From contig NZ_JAAFKG010000002.1 in assembly GCF_013299185.1 (NCBI RefSeq), positions 127,370 to 191,369 on the forward strand: a DNA stretch of 64,000 nt, in the 5' to 3' direction. The position numbers and the translations under genes were made by a program. This DNA comes from Microcoleus sp. bin48.metabat.b7b8b9.023. Its GTDB lineage: Bacteria > Cyanobacteriota > Cyanobacteriia > Cyanobacteriales > Microcoleaceae. Positions 27,650-36,838 of the stretch are shown one piece after another (position 1 is the first letter of the stretch; the number at the start of each line of letters is the position of its first letter). The notes under the pieces were generated by a model. The model was not told the DNA's origin. It saw only the letters and a program-made list of their open reading frames with translations, and did no database searches.

Positions 27650-27723
27650 TGAAGGAAGGAAGAAGGAAGAAGGAAGAAGGAAGAAGAAAGAAGGAAGAAG
27701 GAAGAAGGAAGAAGGAAGAAGGC
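27650..27723. repeat. Heptamer array (GAAGGAA)n
   Basis: About ten tandem GAAGGAA units, with one GAAGAAA variant, in the spacer upstream of cyAbrB. Confidence 0.9.
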
Positions 27724-28190
27724 TATAAAGGCTGCGCTCTTCGGGTAAAAAGAAGTCAGAACTCAGAAGTCAGAAGCAATCGACTCCATGGGTAAAGGGC
27801 CATTAAGAGCGTCCTAACCGTCAGGGTGGAGGCGCTATATATGCCGAACACCTTAATAGAAGATTGCTCTTCGGTATTTGGGGTTTTGAGGCGATTGACC
27901 GCCCGAAAAACAGGGTTTACAAGTAGGTGGCAGTGGCATCGAGAACAAGTGCTGCCTCGCCTTGTTGAGGTAAAATTTAACCCTGCGCCGGTAATTGCTG
28001 GCGGCAGATTTGCCTGTGTCGCGCCTAGGTATTTTCATTCATCGCTGCTTTGCTTTTTACCTTAACCGCAGACTGGATCGGGGATTGGTGAATGTTGGGA
28101 ACAGACTTTACTGTAAAAAAGTAAAGCATTTAATTTGCGACAATAATTCCTCCCGCGATCGCGCCCTTGAGGTTTAGGCAAGCATCACCT

Positions 28191-28220
28191 GCTCGAAGGC
28201 AAATAGATCGGCCTTCGAGC
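28191..28220. promoter_or_regulatory. Perfect 10-bp hairpin upstream of cyAbrB
   Basis: GCTCGAAGGC and GCCTTCGAGC form a perfect stem around a ten-base loop. No T-run follows, so it is not a typical intrinsic terminator. It lies 145 bases before the cyAbrB start and could belong to a leader or to an upstream transcript. Confidence 0.4.
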
Positions 28221-28364
28221 ATCCTTACTTGCACCCCCGGTTTTGAGGCCGCAAAAATTTATCCAGAATCTTATATTCCGAATTCTTAGTATTGACAGTG
28301 AAACAAAGTTAATCTAATGTGTTGTAATTGATATAAGTAAAGTCCAATAAGCGAGGTACGGTCA

Positions 28365-28772
28365 ATGGCAGAAACAGCTACAGCACCCTTAACAGGAAAA
28401 GGTCTGCTTCAAAAAATCAAAGGCAGCGATTTGCCGCGCAGAGAACTTGCAAAGCTTTGCGGCTACTTCACCGTCAGCAAAAGTGGAGAAACCCGGATTA
28501 ACTTGGCTGAGTTTTACGATGCAGTATTAGCTGCTAAGGGAATTGAGCTAGAGAAGTCGAAAGCAGACGGACGCGGACGAGAAGCGAGTTATCGCGCTAG
28601 CGTTCACAAGAATGGCTCGATCGTGATCGGGGCAAATTATACCCAAGAAATGGGATTAAAGCCAGGTGACGAGTTTGAAATTAAACTCGGATACAAGCAC
28701 ATTCGCTTGATTCAGATCGATGTGGACAGAGCGGATGTGGAAGTGGAAGAAGAGGAGGATACAGAAGAATAG
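28365..28772 (+). CDS. cyAbrB-type transcriptional regulator
   Basis: The 135-residue protein has the cyanobacterial AbrB pattern: LTGKGLLQKIKGSDLPRREL, AKLCGYFTVSK, FYDAVLAAKGIELE, then GREASYRASVHKNGSIVIGA and GLKPGDEFEIKLGYKHIRL (the C-terminal AbrB fold, about 70-120), followed by an acidic tail. cyAbrB proteins are abundant DNA-binding regulators of carbon and nitrogen balance in cyanobacteria, and most genomes have two. Which of the two this is was not decided. Upstream is an AT-rich stretch with a GATATAAG block near 28330. recX follows 90 bases downstream. Confidence 0.92.
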   Translation: MAETATAPLTGKGLLQKIKGSDLPRRELAKLCGYFTVSKSGETRINLAEFYDAVLAAKGIELEKSKADGRGREASYRASVHKNGSIVIGANYTQEMGLKPGDEFEIKLGYKHIRLIQIDVDRADVEVEEEEDTEE

Positions 28773-28862
28773 AGGCGATCGCGATGCAGTCTGCCGATAG
28801 CAAGGCGACTGGATTTGATATTCGCTACAGAAGTATTTGCGCGCCAACCTTCGATTTAACTG

Positions 28863-29330
28863 ATGAGCTGTCTTGACTATTTCTATTTTCTCTTGTCCCG
28901 CAAAGACTACAGTGCCTCTGAACTTCGCAAAAAGGGGCAAGAGAAAGGTTTTGGCAATGAGGAAATATTGGAGGCGATCGCGCAAATTCAAGACCGGGGC
29001 TATCAGTCTGACACTCGCTTGGTGGCAAACTCGATCGCCTCTGCTGCGGGCAAATACGGAAAATCAGCCGTCAAGCGCAAGTGCCTGCAAAAAGGAATTA
29101 CTAGCGATTTGTTCGAGCAAGTCTGGGAAGAAGAAATTGCCGAAAATCTGGACTCGGAAGCCGCAAAACTCGCCGAATTAAAAGCCAAAGTCATGCGGAA
29201 ATACAAGATCGATGCTTGGAGTAAAGTAGATCCGAAAACCAAGGGCAAAGTCTTGAACTACCTGCAATACAGGGGCTTTAATGCTTTTGAACTTTTGCGG
29301 CAGTGGCAAACAGAAGAAGATGAAGAGTAA
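28863..29330 (+). CDS. recX: Regulatory protein RecX
   Basis: The 155-residue, helix-rich protein matches RecX, which binds RecA filaments and limits recombinase activity. The three-helix repeats are seen as YFYFLLSRKDYSASELRKKG, EEILEAIAQIQDRGYQSDTR and YGKSAVKRKCLQKGITSDLF, with a last repeat containing VLNYLQYRGFNAFELL. Length is normal. The ATG at 28863 starts MSCLDYFYFLLSRK, aligning with the family N terminus. It follows cyAbrB on the same strand by 90 bases. recO lies 26 kb away, so these recombination genes are not clustered. Confidence 0.88.
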   Translation: MSCLDYFYFLLSRKDYSASELRKKGQEKGFGNEEILEAIAQIQDRGYQSDTRLVANSIASAAGKYGKSAVKRKCLQKGITSDLFEQVWEEEIAENLDSEAAKLAELKAKVMRKYKIDAWSKVDPKTKGKVLNYLQYRGFNAFELLRQWQTEEDEE

Positions 29331-29361
29331 ATAGTAGCACCGCGCACATCGGTATGGCCCC

Positions 29362-29402
29362 CAGATAGGCAAGCACAACTCCACTGCTGCTCTGGGGGCT
29401 AA
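29362..29402. terminator. Hairpin after recX (GCCCCCAGA / TCTGGGGGC)
   Basis: A nine-base perfect stem with a loop of about 25 bases lies 30 bases after the recX stop. It is followed by AATACCATTTT rather than a strict T-run, so it is a candidate terminator or processing site. Confidence 0.4.
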
Positions 29403-29469
29403 TACCATTTTAAATTTTAAATTTGAGATTTTAGATTGGGGATGATTGACTGGATATGGTCAATATGCT

Positions 29470-29545
29470 TGGGTGAGAACCGTGTCCGATTGATTAACTG
29501 CACGCGCAATCGGTTTTTGTGATGGTAATCACCGGACACGCTCTA
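29470..29545. repeat. CGTGTCCG..CGGACACG inverted-repeat element
   Basis: AACCGTGTCCGATTGATTAA and its inverse GTGATGGTAATCACCGGACA with CG flank a 35-base interior. The outer arms match those surrounding the GTAGTGCGGAC palindromes at 11.66 and 37.9 kb, but here there is no inner palindrome. Confidence 0.6.
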
Positions 29546-29577
29546 AATTGCGAGTTCAGAGTTTTTGTAAGCCTATG

Positions 29578-30093
29578 TCAATCCTCGGACTTGCTTCCAG
29601 AAGATTCGTACATCTGCCGGTGTCTCGCCAAAAGCTGGAGATATTTCTCGTTGGTTTTGGCCAGCATCCATTTCTCTTGAAAAATGGCTGCCGATTCTGC
29701 TTTCACCGGATCGGCTGCTAGTGGTAAAATATCTTTTCGAGCTGCGGTTTGCTCTGCAACAGACTCCAGCTTCTGAGGGTTCTGCTTGTATTTGCGGCCG
29801 CTTTTATGATTGGCGTAGCGGCGCGATCGAGTATACCCCATCTGCAAGAACTTGCGCGCCATGTCCGCTCCCACAAAATCACCGGCATCGAGATACTCTA
29901 AAAACAACGAGTAAATTTTGCTGCTAGACTCCCGGGCAATTTCAGGAGTCTTAAATCTCCAGAAAGGCAGAATTTCTGATTTGTAGGGTTCCACCAACAG
30001 CACTCCCTGTTCTCCTTTCCCCACCCGATAAAGTTCCGGGTGCTGTCGAAAGTCAAGGTTCTTAAAATCCAAAGAGTAGTCGAACTGCTTCAT
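29578..30093 (-). CDS. DUF4385 domain protein
   Basis: The 171-residue protein starts FDYSLDFKNLDFRQHPELYR and continues VGKGEQGVLLVEPYKSEILP, FWRFKTPEIA, GDFVGADMARKFLQMGYTRS and RRYANHKSGRKY. This is the DUF4385 pattern as I know it from many bacteria and plants; the function is unknown. The C-terminal third is charged and helical. Its start ATG overlaps the stop TGA of the DoxX gene in the sequence ATGA, so the two are translationally coupled. Confidence 0.85.
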   Translation of the reverse strand: MKQFDYSLDFKNLDFRQHPELYRVGKGEQGVLLVEPYKSEILPFWRFKTPEIARESSSKIYSLFLEYLDAGDFVGADMARKFLQMGYTRSRRYANHKSGRKYKQNPQKLESVAEQTAARKDILPLAADPVKAESAAIFQEKWMLAKTNEKYLQLLARHRQMYESSGSKSED

Positions 30094-30515
30094 TGAGCGT
30101 TTTCTGTTCTATCTGGAACGATAGAAGCCTGCGGTTTACCTTCGTCTGGTTGGGTATAAACCCAGGCCCAAGCAATCAGGACAGCTTGAAAAGGCAACCT
30201 GAACCAATAGATTAATTGGTTGTGTGGAATACCTTCTATCGGAATATTGTTGACGGCTTGATTGATATTAGCCGGAAACACGGCAATAAATAAGGCAATT
30301 AATCCCCACGCCGCCGCTCTGCTGACGGTGGGAACTAACAGCCCAATCCCGCCCAAAATCTCGAAAAAACCGCTCATATAAACCAATGCTTCCGGGTAAG
30401 GAAGCTGGGGCGGCACGATTCTGATAAAGGGTGCGGGTACTGCAAAGTGCAGAACGCCTACAATACTGATAGCTACTGCGAGGATGACTCGCCAAAGTTC
30501 TTTTTGAGCTTTCAT
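30090..30515 (-). CDS. DoxX-family membrane protein
   Basis: About 141 residues with four membrane helices: VILAVAISIVGVLHFAVPAP, PEALVYMSGFFEILGGIGLL, AAAWGLIALFIAVFPANINQ and LPFQAVLIAWAWVYTQ. This is the DoxX/DUF-type small quinone-related membrane family, whose members have oxidoreductase-linked or unknown roles. ATG at 30515 is taken; the frame also allows MP before it. The DUF4385 gene overlaps its stop by four bases and is likely in the same operon. A joint function is inference from the coupling. Confidence 0.83.
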   Translation of the reverse strand: MKAQKELWRVILAVAISIVGVLHFAVPAPFIRIVPPQLPYPEALVYMSGFFEILGGIGLLVPTVSRAAAWGLIALFIAVFPANINQAVNNIPIEGIPHNQLIYWFRLPFQAVLIAWAWVYTQPDEGKPQASIVPDRTENAQ

Positions 30516-30521
30516 GGGCAA

Positions 30522-31684
30522 TTGGTAATTAATAATTGTTAACTTGCTGCGAAAACCCTTGCAAAAATCCGCGATAGGCGATCGAGATTACAAGAAAACA
30601 GATGGATAAAAGTTTAGGACTTCGGGGTTTTTCTAGTCTGGCCGGCGGCTGTAAGGAGATTTTGGATAACAACCAGGTTTCTCGTTCAGTTGACAGTTGA
30701 CCGGAAGAGGGCGACCTCTACCATGAAGTCGGAGGATGGGAGTAATGAATCGTCTGATTTTAATTTCTACGCCAAACCCAGAGGCTTTCAACCAATTCTT
30801 TCTGGTAAGTCCGAGACAAGTTTTCCCCGGCCGAAACTGGAGGAAGCGGGGATCTAATCGAAGGTCTCCGGGTGATTGCCGAAAACAGATAGCGGGTGTT
30901 TTGATAGAACGATTTTAATGTCTAGTTCCCGAATGCTGCCTCTGTCTTGGGGTAGTAAAATCGACGTTGGTTCGGGTTCGGGTTCACTGACTGCGTCAAA
31001 CCAGGAGGGGATTTTCTCGATCGACAAATTCGCCTCTGCCTAACATTACATAATTGATTGAGTTGGCGATCGCACTCGCTTGGCCAGAAACCGCGTTTTC
31101 AACCCAAATATTTGGTTCAAATCCTTAAGATAGCGAAAAAACCCGGTTTCTTTAGTTTCTTGGCGTTAGTCCCATGTTTGAGGAAATTGATGAGTGCGAT
31201 TGCTCCTAAATTTGATACCAGTTTCAACCAAAACCCTTATTTGACATGTCATTCCCAATTCCCCAATCTCAAATCGAAAAATGGAAAATCTAAAATTGTA
31301 TGACTTGCAGGCGATCGCACCTGAATTTGAGTAATTAATGTGAGGAGTTTGTCAAGGACTTTTAGAATTATTTAAGATTTGAGTGGCGAGCATTATTTGG
31401 TACAGGCAATTAAGAACGCTCTGTAATTAAAATTACCGTCTAAATTTTGTGTTCGGTTAACTTATTAAAGATGTTACAATGGGTCAAAGGATGGAAATTG
31501 CTAAAAAGTCGTGAAGCGTAGCTATCCCGAGCATCAATCGCCCTAGCAACTAGCAAATCAAGAGTGCTGGAATTAAAAATTGTCACTCAAGGGCAGGAAC
31601 TTTTTAGCCACTACATTATTCTCAAAGAATGAGCCTATGTGCGCTGTGTCATTTTTATCTACACGCAAGCAATCACCGACGACC
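30522..31684. other. Spacer of about 1.1 kb with dispersed elements
   Basis: Contains one ~115-bp dispersed element (about 30685-30815) and an AAACCCGGTTTCT-type short repeat (31138). No frame here has convincing composition. Confidence 0.55.
30685..30815 (+). repeat. Dispersed ~115-bp element, copy 5
   Basis: CAGTTGACAGTTGACC, then GAGGGCGACCTCTACCATGA, AGTCGGAGGATGGGAGTAAT, GAATCGTCTGATTTTAATTT and CAACCAATTCTTTCTGGTAA. The same block order as the copy at 23.5 kb, with only one and a half STRR units left. Confidence 0.75.
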
Positions 31685-32176
31685 ATGAACACCTCACTCA
31701 ACACCTCTAAATTTCGCCTAAACCGGATGCTGCGGCAATCGCTGTTCGCAGGCATCATTTCCGCAGCAGCTTTGGCTAGCGGATGGGCCCCTGACTTGTA
31801 CGCACAATCTCCAAGCCTTGTTTTCGGAGCGGCCGCCCAAGCTCAAGAAATTAGCAACGCCGAAATTACTAGCTACGCTCGCTCTGTCTTGGGAATCGAA
31901 CCCAGACGGGAGGAAGCTATGAAGGAAATTAAAGGAATGGCTGGTGGCTCGGTTCCCAGAATAGTCTGCAACGAAACTCAAGAAGTGAACAGGCTGTCGG
32001 GAAATGTTCGTGGCATTGCGGTAAATTACTGCCAACAAGCTAAAAAAGTTGTCGAAAGCAATGGTTTGACAGTTAGTCGCTTCAATCAGCTCACTTTGCT
32101 CCAGCAACGCGATCCGGCAGTCAAACAACGAATTCAAGCTGAATTGCTGCGGTTGCAACAAGCGGGAAATCAATAA
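31685..32176 (+). CDS. Exported DUF4168-type protein
   Basis: From ATG at 31685 the 163-residue protein has a signal peptide (RMLRQSLFAGIISAAALASG..). A short acidic helical domain follows: EISNAEITSYARSVLGIEPR, then CNETQEV, YCQQAKKVVESNGLTVSRFN and QLTLLQQRDPAVKQRIQAEL. This resembles the DUF4168 family of cyanobacterial exported proteins; the function is unknown. Two cysteines (in IVCNET and NYCQQ) could form a disulphide. The frame extends upstream through an ATG at 31637 and a TTG at 31580; the chosen start gives the best signal peptide. Confidence 0.8.
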   Translation: MNTSLNTSKFRLNRMLRQSLFAGIISAAALASGWAPDLYAQSPSLVFGAAAQAQEISNAEITSYARSVLGIEPRREEAMKEIKGMAGGSVPRIVCNETQEVNRLSGNVRGIAVNYCQQAKKVVESNGLTVSRFNQLTLLQQRDPAVKQRIQAELLRLQQAGNQ

Positions 32177-32431
32177 AATAGATGGTTTTAGTCTTTCTTC
32201 CTCTCCCGTTCTATAGTTGGAGTTACTGCACGGTATGCAATCATTTTTGAGAAAATGGCGATCGCCTGTAAAGAAGTGCTTGACAAAATAACCAATATTT
32301 GGTATGCAAGAACGGGAGCGGTTTAGAAAGAGAGATTTCGTGCGACTACTTGCGATCGCAATTAAAAAGAAAAACAATATTCCTCAAAAACTAGATGTGA
32401 AGTCAATTCCTTTGAGGAATAGAATAGAGAA

Positions 32432-32869
32432 ATGCTAACTTTCACAAAACATTTGCCTGCAAATCCCGATGCTGTTGTCAGCTTTAGTTTGCCGATGACA
32501 GCGGACGATCGCACTCGCAGCCGCCACCGATTCGAGACGGAGGCTGGAGAAGTGCTACACTTGGCTTTGCCTAGAGGTACGGTGTTGCGCGATCGAGATT
32601 TATTGCAGTCGGAAGACGGTAGCTGTTTGGTACTGGTAAGTGCAAAACCCGAACCGGTACTGACAGTGCGGGCCTCGACTGGGCTGCTGCTGATGCGGGC
32701 GGCTTATCATTTGGGAAACCGCCACGTAGCTTTAGAAGTTGCTGATAATTATTTAAGGCTTTCTCCTGATTCTGTTTTGCAGGGAATGCTGGAAAAAATG
32801 GGTTTGGAAGTAATAGAGGAAATTGTGCCGTTTCAGCCGGAAATCGGCGCTTACGCGCACAGTCACTGA
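32432..32869 (+). CDS. ureE: Urease accessory protein UreE
   Basis: The 145-residue nickel metallochaperone delivers nickel during urease activation. The N-terminal peptide-binding domain runs to about residue 70 ([30 protein letters not shown]). The metal domain has the conserved [14 protein letters not shown] with the dimer-interface histidine. The tail ends in a short H-x-H (AYAHSH) rather than a long histidine tract. ureF follows 86 bases downstream; a GAAGGAA heptamer array fills most of that gap. Confidence 0.93.
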   Translation: MLTFTKHLPANPDAVVSFSLPMTADDRTRSRHRFETEAGEVLHLALPRGTVLRDRDLLQSEDGSCLVLVSAKPEPVLTVRASTGLLLMRAAYHLGNRHVALEVADNYLRLSPDSVLQGMLEKMGLEVIEEIVPFQPEIGAYAHSH

Positions 32870-32870
32870 C

Positions 32871-32922
32871 GAAGAAGGAAGAAGGAAGAGGGAAGAAGGA
32901 AGAAGGAAGAGGGAAGTCGGAA
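32871..32922. repeat. Heptamer array (GAAGGAA)n between ureE and ureF
   Basis: About seven GAAGGAA/GAAGAGG heptamers begin right after the ureE stop codon and end some 35 bases before ureF. Confidence 0.9.
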
Positions 32923-32955
32923 GTTCGGCAATTAGCAGTGTACGGGATTTAACGG

Positions 32956-33654
32956 ATGGACGATCGCAGTAATTCTCTATTATGTTTATTGCAGTTAGCT
33001 TTTGCACCTGTGGGAGCTTATAGTTATTCTGAGGGAATCGAGAGTTTGGTAGAAGCTGGTGCGATCGACAGCGAGATGAGTTTGAGGAATTGGTTGGAAA
33101 ATTCGCTGCAATTTGGGGCGGTGCGAGTAGAAGCTGCTGTGGCGGTACGGGCTTTGAGGGCGGCGAAGATTGGGGATTCGAGAGCTTTGAGTTATTGGAA
33201 TGCTTGGGCGACTGCTGCTAAGGAAACTGAAGAGTTGCGCTTGCAAAGTTGGCAGATGGGGCGGACTTTGACGCGGTTGTTGCTGGATTTGCGATCGCCC
33301 GTACCTTCTGGATTGACAACAATTGTAAAAGATTTGGTGGAAGTTGGCGGCAATCAGTGCAATTTTGCGATCGGCTTTGGGATAGCGGCGGCTTGCTGGC
33401 AGATTGAAGAGGAAGCAGCCGTGGTAGGATATTTGTACAGTTGGGCTGCAAATTTGGCGAGTGCGGGCGTGAAACTGATTCCTCTCGGTCAAACAGCCGG
33501 CCAACAGTTACTGTTAGATTTACAGTCTCAAATTAGTTTGACGGCACGAGAAGTTTTACAATTAGAAGATGATGACCTTGGTAGTTGCAGTTGGGGATTG
33601 GGACTGGCTAGTATGGCGCACGAAACTCAATACACTCGCTTGTTTCGCAGTTGA
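32956..33654 (+). CDS. ureF: Urease accessory protein UreF
   Basis: The 232-residue, all-helical protein forms the UreD/UreF/UreG complex that gates nickel and carbon dioxide delivery to apo-urease. The typical start LLQLAFAPVGAYSYSEGIES (residues about 10-30) is present, with SLRNWLENSL, GFGIAAACWQ and the end LGLASMAHETQYTRLFRS. Length fits the family. It is separated from ureG by a 65-bp tandem array. ureD and the structural genes ureABC are not in the window. Confidence 0.93.
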   Translation: MDDRSNSLLCLLQLAFAPVGAYSYSEGIESLVEAGAIDSEMSLRNWLENSLQFGAVRVEAAVAVRALRAAKIGDSRALSYWNAWATAAKETEELRLQSWQMGRTLTRLLLDLRSPVPSGLTTIVKDLVEVGGNQCNFAIGFGIAAACWQIEEEAAVVGYLYSWAANLASAGVKLIPLGQTAGQQLLLDLQSQISLTAREVLQLEDDDLGSCSWGLGLASMAHETQYTRLFRS

Positions 33655-33665
33655 AATTTCTTTGA

Positions 33666-34130
33666 AAGGTACGTAGTTGCGCTTGAGCGCTCTTCTCTTA
33701 TATACGATGAAAGAGCAATTTCATGGCAACAAGGTACGTAGTTGCGCTTGAGCGCTCTTCTCTTATATACGATGAAAGAGCAATTTCATGGCAACAAGGT
33801 ACGTAGTTGCGCTTGAGCGCTCTTCTCTTATATACGATGAAAGAGCAATTTCATGGCAACAAGGTACGTAGTTGCGCTTGAGCGCTCTTCTCTTATATAC
33901 GATGAAAGAGCAATTTCATGGCAACAAGGTACGTAGTTGCGCTTGAGCGCTCTTCTCTTATATATGATGAAAGAGCAATTTCATGCCAACAAGGTACGTA
34001 GTTGCGCTTCAGCGCTCTTCTCTTTTATATATGAAAGAGTGCTTTCATCGCAACAAGGTATGTAGTTGCGCTTGAGCGCTCTTCTCTTATATACGATGAA
34101 AGAGCGCTCAAGCGCAACAACGTACCTAAA
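33666..34130. repeat. Seven tandem 65-bp units between ureF and ureG
   Basis: Units starting AAGGTACGTAGTTGCGCTTG lie at 33666, 33731, 33796, 33861, 33926, 33991 and 34055. They are nearly identical, with a few substitutions in the last three. The last unit ends with the full inverse arm (GAGCGCTCAAGCGCAACAAC..GTACC), so the array as a whole is bounded like one member of the palindromic family at 2.2, 52.4 and 55.1 kb. Confidence 0.95.
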
Positions 34131-34171
34131 AAGCCGTTCAAAATTGCTAAAATCTAAAATCTAAAATTGCT

Positions 34172-34774
34172 ATGAGTGCTTTTCGTGTAGGAATTGCTGG
34201 CCCGGTTGGTTCGGGAAAAACTGCTTTGCTTGATGCTTTGTGCAAAGCGCTGCGCCAACAGTACCAGATTGCTGTGGTGACTAATGATATCTATACGCAG
34301 GAGGATGCACAGTTTTTGGTTCGGAGTCAAGCTTTGGAGAGCGATCGCATTTTGGGAGTAGAAACTGGAGGCTGTCCCCACACTGCTATCCGCGAAGATG
34401 CTTCGATCAATTTGGTAGCTATAGAAGAGTTAGAATACAAATTTACTAATTTAGATTTAGTGTTTGTCGAAAGCGGTGGCGACAATTTGGCGGCAACTTT
34501 TAGCCCGGAGTTGGTGGATTTGACAATTTACGTGATTGATGTGGCTGCGGGGGACAAAATTCCGCGCAAGGGCGGCCCGGGAATTACTAAGTCGGATTTA
34601 TTGGTAATTAATAAAACAGATCTCGCGCCTTTTGTGGGAGCAGATTTGGGCGTGATGGAACGGGATGCTAAAAAGATGCGCGGGGACAAACCTTTTGTGT
34701 TTACTAATTTGAAAACTCAGGATGGCTTAGCGTCGGTGGTTGATTTTGTGAAGCTGAATATTGGTGAGAATTAG
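34172..34774 (+). CDS. ureG: Urease accessory GTPase UreG
   Basis: The 200-residue SIMIBI GTPase couples GTP hydrolysis to nickel insertion into urease. Visible motifs are the P-loop GPVGSGKT (10-17), the nickel-binding [30 protein letters not shown], and the guanine-specificity motif [10 protein letters not shown]. Length is normal. The ATG follows TCTAAAA heptamers (CTAAAATCTAAAATTGCT) with no clear ribosome site. The ureE-ureF-ureG order is conserved in other cyanobacteria, but the array upstream may uncouple its expression from ureF. Confidence 0.95.
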   Translation: MSAFRVGIAGPVGSGKTALLDALCKALRQQYQIAVVTNDIYTQEDAQFLVRSQALESDRILGVETGGCPHTAIREDASINLVAIEELEYKFTNLDLVFVESGGDNLAATFSPELVDLTIYVIDVAAGDKIPRKGGPGITKSDLLVINKTDLAPFVGADLGVMERDAKKMRGDKPFVFTNLKTQDGLASVVDFVKLNIGEN

Positions 34775-34777
34775 GGA

Positions 34778-35380
34778 TTAAGTGCCGTCCATTCCCAATG
34801 CTAAAATCCCCAAAATTTTACCCAAATTGGTAAGCCAAGTTTCGGTTGTCTCAACAAAAACCGCTTGTCCTTCGAGTTTTAAGAATTTCCACCTATCTCC
34901 TGTAGTGACAGCCCCATAAATTGTTGTAATCTCATTACCTTCGCGCTCGTTGAAGATTTTAGCTGCTAGCATTTCAGCTATGCACTGTCCCAATCCAGAA
35001 TTAATGTTTTCCTTTTTAGCCTCTACAATAGCAATGACTGGAGCTTTGACAATTAACAATTCTGGCGATCGACTTATCAGAAAATCACAATTCCCATTCA
35101 GCCCTCTTTCAGCATCTACAGTAAAATCAATGCCAGAAAATAAGCTCACGCGATGGTGCAAAAGTTTTCTCACTTCCATTAAAATCGGCGCAATAATCAA
35201 TTCCGAACGCGATTTTTCTGTATTGCTACCGAGAGCTACTGGCAGATTTTCTTGCAAAGTTTCTGTGAGTAATCTGCTGTACTCTAATTCCGGTGCAGGA
35301 GTGAAGATTTCAACTATTTCAGTATAAGCTAAGTCAAAGGTTTTCAATACTTTGTCTAAATTAAAGTCACTGTATGACAT
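34778..35380 (-). CDS. Probable PD-(D/E)xK nuclease-fold protein
   Basis: The 200-residue protein shows a restriction-endonuclease-like core: E in LLTETLQENL/RSELIIAPIL, a D in NGNCDFLISRSPE, and AIVEAKKENINSGLGQCIAEM about 17 residues later, giving the D-x(n)-E-x-K arrangement. A further beta strand is ITTIYGAVTTGDRWKFLKL. Proteins of this shape are common in cyanobacteria, often in many copies, and their targets are unknown. It ends four bases from the convergent ureG stop. No methylase partner is next to it, so a classical restriction system is unlikely. Confidence 0.72.
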   Translation of the reverse strand: MSYSDFNLDKVLKTFDLAYTEIVEIFTPAPELEYSRLLTETLQENLPVALGSNTEKSRSELIIAPILMEVRKLLHHRVSLFSGIDFTVDAERGLNGNCDFLISRSPELLIVKAPVIAIVEAKKENINSGLGQCIAEMLAAKIFNEREGNEITTIYGAVTTGDRWKFLKLEGQAVFVETTETWLTNLGKILGILALGMDGT

Positions 35381-35560
35381 TTGACTTTCTCCTGGTTACA
35401 AATTCTCGATCGGCTATTTATATCGTGTCCGGTCAATTCGTGCTGGTATGGGCGGGGGCGGGTTTATGAATTTGTTGGCTTTGAGGTCGAGAATACTGGT
35501 GAACCCGCCCCTACAAAATTTTGCATTATTATATATATAATAACCGATCGCTAACACTCC

Positions 35561-36652
35561 CTACCGCACCAACAATTCCCGTACCAAATTTGCCAAACGT
35601 TCTGTACTGTCACTCACCGCTAATTGAAGAGCAGCTTGAGACATTTTTGCCAAATATTCGGAATCTTTTAACAAATATAAGACTTTGCTTTGCAATACCT
35701 CTGCTGTCAGTTCGCTTTGACGGAATACGAAGGCGGCGCCGGCTGCGGCAAATACTTCGGCATTAAATCTTTGGTGGTCGTCGGCGGCGTGGGGGAAAGG
35801 AATTAAAATAGAAGGTATTCCTGTTACTGCTAATTCTGTTAGAGCGCTGGCGCCCGATCGACTAATTGCTATATTTGCTCGCTGCAACAAACCCGCTACA
35901 TTATCAGAAAATGGCATTGACAGATACTGTTCGTGCTTCAAGCTTTCAGCATCCGGGTCATTATTTCCGGTAAGGTGCACTACCCACGCACCCGCCTCAA
36001 ACCAAGCCGGAGCACATTCGCGCACTAATTTATTGACGGCGACAGCACCTTGGGAGCCACCCATTACTAAAATTACAGGTACGCTGTCAGGAATTGGTAA
36101 CTTTAGAGGTTCGCGAGTCAAGAATTGCGATCGCACTGGCGTACCCGCAACCACCGTTTTCGCACGGGGTAAATGCTTTGCCGCTGCTTCAAATCCGATC
36201 GCCACAGCAGTGCAAAAAGGACTAAACCACCGCGTCACCTTCCCAGGAATTGCATTGGATTCGTGGAGAATCACCGGCAAACCCAAAGAGCGAGCCGCCA
36301 AAATAGCCGGTGCTGCGATGTAACCGCCAGTAGTAAATACTCCCTGAAAATTTCCCGCTTTGAGCAACTTCCGTACCTGAAGGATCGAGCCGAGGAGTCC
36401 GCCCAAAATTCGCATTGTACCGAGTCCAAATCGCTGCTGAAAGCCTTCAACTGCGATCGTATGGAGGGGGTAAAGGGAGGGAACTAATTGCGTCTCCATG
36501 CGGTCTGGCACTCCCAGCCATTCGATCTGACAGTCGTGCAATTCCGCGGCGGTGGCGATCGCCGGAAATAGATGTCCTCCCGTGCCGCTAGCTGCAACCA
36601 ACAACCGCAGGGGGGGTTTTGTTAAGGTATTTGTTTCTTTTACAAGTTCCAC
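35561..36652 (-). CDS. murG: UDP-N-acetylglucosamine--N-acetylmuramyl-(pentapeptide) pyrophosphoryl-undecaprenol N-acetylglucosamine transferase
   Basis: The 363-residue GT-B enzyme adds GlcNAc to lipid I, giving lipid II at the inner face of the plasma membrane. The first glycine loop ASGTGGHLFPA (21-31) is clear. So are GGYIAAPAILAA, ILHESNAIPG, the second domain VILVMGGSQGAVAVN, and the donor site SRSGASALTELAVTGIPSIL followed by PFPHAADDHQ. ATG at 36652 is followed by a short polar leader (ELVKETNTLTKPP). It is a single gene here, not in a dcw cluster, as is usual in cyanobacteria. Confidence 0.94.
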   Translation of the reverse strand: MELVKETNTLTKPPLRLLVAASGTGGHLFPAIATAAELHDCQIEWLGVPDRMETQLVPSLYPLHTIAVEGFQQRFGLGTMRILGGLLGSILQVRKLLKAGNFQGVFTTGGYIAAPAILAARSLGLPVILHESNAIPGKVTRWFSPFCTAVAIGFEAAAKHLPRAKTVVAGTPVRSQFLTREPLKLPIPDSVPVILVMGGSQGAVAVNKLVRECAPAWFEAGAWVVHLTGNNDPDAESLKHEQYLSMPFSDNVAGLLQRANIAISRSGASALTELAVTGIPSILIPFPHAADDHQRFNAEVFAAAGAAFVFRQSELTAEVLQSKVLYLLKDSEYLAKMSQAALQLAVSDSTERLANLVRELLVR

Positions 36653-36838
36653 AGGTCGATCGATTTTAGATTAGAGGTTTTAGATTATTATGCTTATTAT
36701 TCCGGCAGTTTCAGCTAATTTTCAATCAGCAATCTAAAATGAGATTGTGCCGTATCCCTCCTTCCGTTGTCAGTTTTTCGTTGCAGGCGAACAGTTGCCC
36801 GCGCCGCGACCCCTGACAAATAACCAAAGTATCATCTA

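Larger units (their letters stand above)
26662..28364. other. Long spacer with repeats and possible leader of cyAbrB
   Basis: About 1.7 kb with no confident gene. 27340-27475 holds a GC-rich intergenic repeat of the type CCCCCTCCCCGAACTCGCGG, bounded by CTCTTGCAAAAG and its inverse TTTTGCAAGAG. A GAAGGAA heptamer array lies at 27652-27722. A perfect ten-base hairpin lies at 28191-28220. A minus-strand frame of 95 codons (26957-27244) has fair composition but no recognised domain and is left uncalled. Confidence 0.55.
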
